From an uncultured Ancrocorticia sp. (GTDB taxonomy: Bacteria; Actinomycetota; Actinomycetes; Actinomycetales; Actinomycetaceae): DNA of 9,188 bases. A program made the translations under genes and the position numbers. Below the pieces are notes generated by a model. It saw nothing but the letters and a program-made list of their open reading frames with translations, had not been told where the DNA came from and ran no database searches. The stretch is from assembly GCA_905373325.1 (NCBI GenBank), contig CAJPTB010000056.1, positions 1 to 9,188 of the forward strand, read 5' to 3'. Of this stretch, positions 6,366-9,188 are shown piece by piece (position 1 is the stretch's first letter; every line of letters starts with the position of its first letter).

Positions 6366-6460
6366 AAAACTGACGATGCCAGCACAGAGGGCCGGAGGCA
6401 ACGCAGACCGCCGGTGTCAGCGCTAACTGTCAGCGCAAACTGCTGATGCCCGTACAGGAG
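6366..6460. repeat. Short direct repeats after the Ltp gene
   Basis: TGTCAGCGC(T/A)AAC occurs twice in tandem at 6415-6427 and 6428-6440, with one mismatch. A longer imperfect pair, starting AACTGacgATGCC at 6368 and AACTGctgATGCC at 6438 and both ending in ACAG(G)AGG, spans the same stretch about 70 bases apart. They may reflect a local duplication. No function is evident. Confidence 0.5.
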
Positions 6461-6498
6461 GCAGCCCCGGATTCCGACACGCGGTTCGGGGCTGCCTC
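6458..6498. terminator. Hairpin between the convergent Ltp and mprF-like genes
   Basis: GAGGCAGCCCCG at 6458-6469 pairs perfectly with CGGGGCTGCCTC at 6487-6498 around a 17-base loop that can form a three-pair inner stem. It sits between two convergent stop codons (6363 and 6544), so it is probably a bidirectional terminator. No T-run follows on either strand, as is frequent in GC-rich actinobacteria. Confidence 0.65.
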
Positions 6499-6543
6499 TG
6501 AGAGCGGTTTTGATGCGGCCTATCGTGTGTTACCGAGAAGAAG

Positions 6544-9188
6544 TCAGCCTAGCTCCTCGACCTCGGACTTTGCCGGGGCCACATCGGCTTCGGCCTCGCG
6601 TTGTCCGCCGGTTTTGACTTCGGTTTTCAGCTCCGGCTCGGCTTCGATTCCCGGATCGGCGTCGGCCTTGCGCATCGACCCGGCTCCGGGTTTGGACGAC
6701 GACCCGGCTCCGGGTTTGGCTTTGGGCGCCGGCCCGGACTTCTTCGCCGACTCGGCCTGGGTTCTCGCCTCGGCGGCAATGGGAGTCTTCGGCGCGATCG
6801 CGCGGCCCTTCTGTTTGTGGACCTTGCTCTTCTTCGGCGCTGCGGCGTCGTCCCTCTTCGCCGAATTCTTTGCGGCAGGGGAGGGGGCGCCCCTGCGCGG
6901 ACCCTCGAAATCGGGGCGGCCGGTGCCGTGATCGACCGTTGGGCGTCCGAGCCCCTTCGCCAGGAGGGAGGAGCGCCCGGCTTGGAAGTCTGCGAGAACG
7001 TCCCGAACGCCGATCGCGCTCGCCTGGGGCGGACGGTGGATGACGTCGAGAACCGACAGCAGCGTGGAGACGAGCACTCCGGCGTTGCGATAGACGAGGT
7101 AGCGGCTGGTCCACTCCGGCCGGAACTTCTCCTTATAGGAGCGCAGGCCCTTGAAGTTGTACGCGCGGTTGCCGAAGTCGTAGATGTAGCGCACGACCTT
7201 CTGTTTGCTTCCCGAATAGACTGCCCGCCCGGTGTTCGACAGCGGCGCCATTCCGAGGTTGTAGTACTCGTACCCGGCGTCGCGCGCCCACTCGATGAGG
7301 GAAATGAAGATTCCGTCCATCGTGCCTCCGGGGGCGTCCGGACGAATGCGCATGAGGTCGATAGACGCGACGTTTGGGCTGGCCGGCATGATCGATGCGA
7401 AACCCTCGATCCGCTTCTCGTTGCGCACGACGGCGATGGGGGCTCTCCCAAGATAGGCCGGATCGAAGCGCCCCAGTGAGAATCCCATCTCCTCGCGTTT
7501 GCCGATCCAAGCGTCGGAGACGGATCGAACTTCATCGAGGAACTCTTGCGTGAATGGAGGTTCGATGAGCTCGAAGTGGGTTCCCTTTTCCTCCATGCGG
7601 TTGCGCATGCGCCGGAAGATTTTGCCCTTGTTTCCGACGTTCGAATAGGTTCCCAGATTGAGCATCGCGTCTTCGCCGATCTTGACGAAGGTAAAGCCCT
7701 GATCCGCACATGTGGCCAGGTACTTCGCCGAAAGCTCGTAGATCGCGACGTTCATTCGGTGTTCCTCCGCCAATCGAACGAATTCGTCGATGGCCGCCTC
7801 GAAGCTCTTTTCGTTGCCGATCGGATCGCCCAAGATAATGAGGTTGTTGCGATGAGGGCGGTACAGGAGTGCGACGTCGCCCTTGGCGGAATAGAAGACG
7901 TGCTTGTCTCCGAGGAAGAAAAGATGCGAGTACTCGTTGCCGCCGTACTTGGCCAAAAACTCCTCGTAGCGGGCCACGTCTTCCTCCGTCGGAGGGGTGA
8001 ATTCCAGGCGTCCTCCCCTGGAAAAGAGGATCGTCAGGGTCAGGATGACGCACAGGGCCCCGTAGAAGAAGGTGTGTCTCAAGGCCGTGCCGTGGTCCGG
8101 GAAAGGCCGCTCGATCTGGTGGTCGTGGTAGAGGCGCCACAGAAAGATCCCCAGGGGAATGCCGACGATCGTCAAGGCGGAGACGACGAACCCCTTGGCC
8201 GTCAGCTTGAGCGGAGCCCGATTGAAGGCGTTGCGCACCGAAAAGAGGATTGTGGAAAGCACCAAAAGGATGAGCGCTTCTTCCCAATCGAGGCCCTTTG
8301 CGATGGACGTGGCCGCCCCCGCCACCATGATCGTGAGCGAGATTCCCCAGATTCTGGCGACTCGGGCGCGAATGCCTCGGGAAAGGATGATGAGCATGAT
8401 CCCGATGAGCAGGGTCGTCATTCGCGACGCCTCGATGACGCCGTGAGGGACGATGTTGTTGAGTATGTCGAATCGTCTCGAAATGGCCGGGCTGAAAACG
8501 GAAATGATGAGGACGACGCCGGCGAGGAGCGTCCCGATCCACAGGACGGTCACGAGGGTGTCCTCGCGCTTGCGCTTGTCTCCCAAGCCGATCTTCGGCG
8601 CCAGCAGCTCGCTCGCCCCGTAGAGGCTGGCGAGAATCCAGGGAATCGCGTAATAGCAAACGCGATAGACGATGATCGCCAGAAGAAGGCCCGTGGTGTT
8701 GTATCCGACGCCCTTGAAAAGGGTCGCCACCGTCAGATCGAAGGTTCCCAGCCCGCCCGGGATGAAGGATATGAGGCCCACCAGGGTGCCCGTCGAGTAA
8801 ACGAACAGGGAAAGCCACAGATCCGCTTCGGGGATGAAGAGGAGAACGCACGCCCAGAAATACACGCCGGCGATGACCCAGTCGAAGAGCGAGGCGAAGG
8901 TCATCTCCGTTTTCTGCTTGAAGTTTTGCAGTGCGAAGGGGGAACGGCTCAAGTCGATTTTGCCAATTTTGAGTTTCCCGCCCCAGAAATAAAGCGGAAT
9001 GTAGAGGCTCATGACGAGCGGGACGATCCACAGGCCCCCGCGGTCGTATTTGATCGCAAAGGGAAGCGTGGCGACGAGCATGACGAACAGTCCGATGAGG
9101 TTGGACGCCCACACCGCCAGGGTGATCTTCAGCGCCGTGTCTTTGTCTGCGCCCGCTTTCGCGTAATACTTTGCGCGAATCGTCCCTC
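6544..9188 (-). CDS. mprF: MprF-like phosphatidylglycerol aminoacyltransferase/flippase (partial, 5' end missing)
   Basis: The frame stays open to the right edge (about 880 codons visible), so the N-terminus is outside the window. MprF moves an amino acid, usually lysine or alanine, from its tRNA to phosphatidylglycerol and flips the product outward, which lowers surface charge and resists cationic peptides. The flippase half (about 8030-9188) holds many membrane helices and the SFIPGGLGTFDL motif near 8760. The catalytic half (about 7030-8020) has FSLGRFDPAYLGRAPIAVV, SIDLMRIRPDAPGGTMD, YYNLGMAPLSNTGRAVY and YNFKGLRSYKEKFRPEW, all hallmark blocks. No lysyl-tRNA synthetase domain follows, unlike mycobacterial LysX. 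Instead there is a low-complexity tail of about 110-140 residues (below about 7000), basic at first, then acidic. The amino acid used cannot be told from sequence. Promoter and start lie outside. Confidence 0.93.
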   Translation of the reverse strand, partial: GTIRAKYYAKAGADKDTALKITLAVWASNLIGLFVMLVATLPFAIKYDRGGLWIVPLVMSLYIPLYFWGGKLKIGKIDLSRSPFALQNFKQKTEMTFASLFDWVIAGVYFWACVLLFIPEADLWLSLFVYSTGTLVGLISFIPGGLGTFDLTVATLFKGVGYNTTGLLLAIIVYRVCYYAIPWILASLYGASELLAPKIGLGDKRKREDTLVTVLWIGTLLAGVVLIISVFSPAISRRFDILNNIVPHGVIEASRMTTLLIGIMLIILSRGIRARVARIWGISLTIMVAGAATSIAKGLDWEEALILLVLSTILFSVRNAFNRAPLKLTAKGFVVSALTIVGIPLGIFLWRLYHDHQIERPFPDHGTALRHTFFYGALCVILTLTILFSRGGRLEFTPPTEEDVARYEEFLAKYGGNEYSHLFFLGDKHVFYSAKGDVALLYRPHRNNLIILGDPIGNEKSFEAAIDEFVRLAEEHRMNVAIYELSAKYLATCADQGFTFVKIGEDAMLNLGTYSNVGNKGKIFRRMRNRMEEKGTHFELIEPPFTQEFLDEVRSVSDAWIGKREEMGFSLGRFDPAYLGRAPIAVVRNEKRIEGFASIMPASPNVASIDLMRIRPDAPGGTMDGIFISLIEWARDAGYEYYNLGMAPLSNTGRAVYSGSKQKVVRYIYDFGNRAYNFKGLRSYKEKFRPEWTSRYLVYRNAGVLVSTLLSVLDVIHRPPQASAIGVRDVLADFQAGRSSLLAKGLGRPTVDHGTGRPDFEGPRRGAPSPAAKNSAKRDDAAAPKKSKVHKQKGRAIAPKTPIAAEARTQAESAKKSGPAPKAKPGAGSSSKPGAGSMRKADADPGIEAEPELKTEVKTGGQREAEADVAPAKSEVEELG
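6677..6719 (-). repeat. 19-base direct repeat in the mprF-like tail, period 24
   Basis: GACCCGGCTCCGGGTTTGG occurs at 6677-6695 and again, identical, at 6701-6719. On the minus strand it encodes two KPGAGS units in the disordered tail. The identical copies point to recent duplication by slippage. Confidence 0.85.

Noticed and set aside
6544..7510. Several long open frames on both strands across the end of the mprF-like gene
   Set aside because: High GC and low-complexity coding produce open shadow frames. Only the mprF-like frame shows conserved family motifs.

Overview
The window looks like chromosomal DNA from a high-GC Gram-positive bacterium (Actinomycetota). The evidence is the high GC of most genes (40 of 60 bases at 8581-8640), a one-piece tmRNA with an actinobacterial-style tag (AKNKSTDFALAA), two lipoproteins with short lipoboxes, an SGNH hydrolase with the cysteine pattern of Streptomyces-type secreted lipases, and an MprF-type lipid aminoacyltransferase. 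I cannot name the genus from sequence alone.

Left part (1-1130). A solitary Abi_2-family (AbiD/AbiF-like) HEPN ribonuclease gene lies at 173-1075. It is AT-richer than its neighbours. A nested GC-rich stem-loop (99-148) sits just upstream of it and a hairpin (1096-1127) just downstream. This is the most likely phage-defence gene in the window, and the upstream structured RNA could regulate it.

Middle part (1220-4761). A small secreted lipoprotein of unknown function is encoded on the minus strand, preceded by a possible 24-codon leader ORF that overlaps its start. A plus-strand gene encodes a zinc-ribbon protein with a long Pro/Gln linker and an unrecognised C-terminal domain. Between it and the next gene lies the 3' remnant of a GH1 6-phospho-beta-glucosidase-like gene (3207-3386). 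A minus-strand SGNH/GDSL lipoprotein esterase follows, whose tandem hexapeptide tail is cut short by what looks like a one-base insertion.

Right part (4900-9188). The complete tmRNA gene ssrA (4982-5349) ends in a textbook terminator. Downstream is a membrane-anchored protein with two Ltp repeats, the domain of a phage superinfection-exclusion lipoprotein. It faces a large minus-strand gene for an MprF-like phosphatidylglycerol aminoacyltransferase/flippase, which runs off the right edge and carries an unusual low-complexity C-terminal tail.

There is no obvious operon. The genes are mostly single transcription units in alternating orientation. A common theme is the cell envelope (two lipoproteins, the Ltp membrane protein, MprF). 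Two genes, the Abi nuclease and the Ltp protein, belong to families with known anti-phage members. Everything said about undescribed systems here is inference from motifs and layout.
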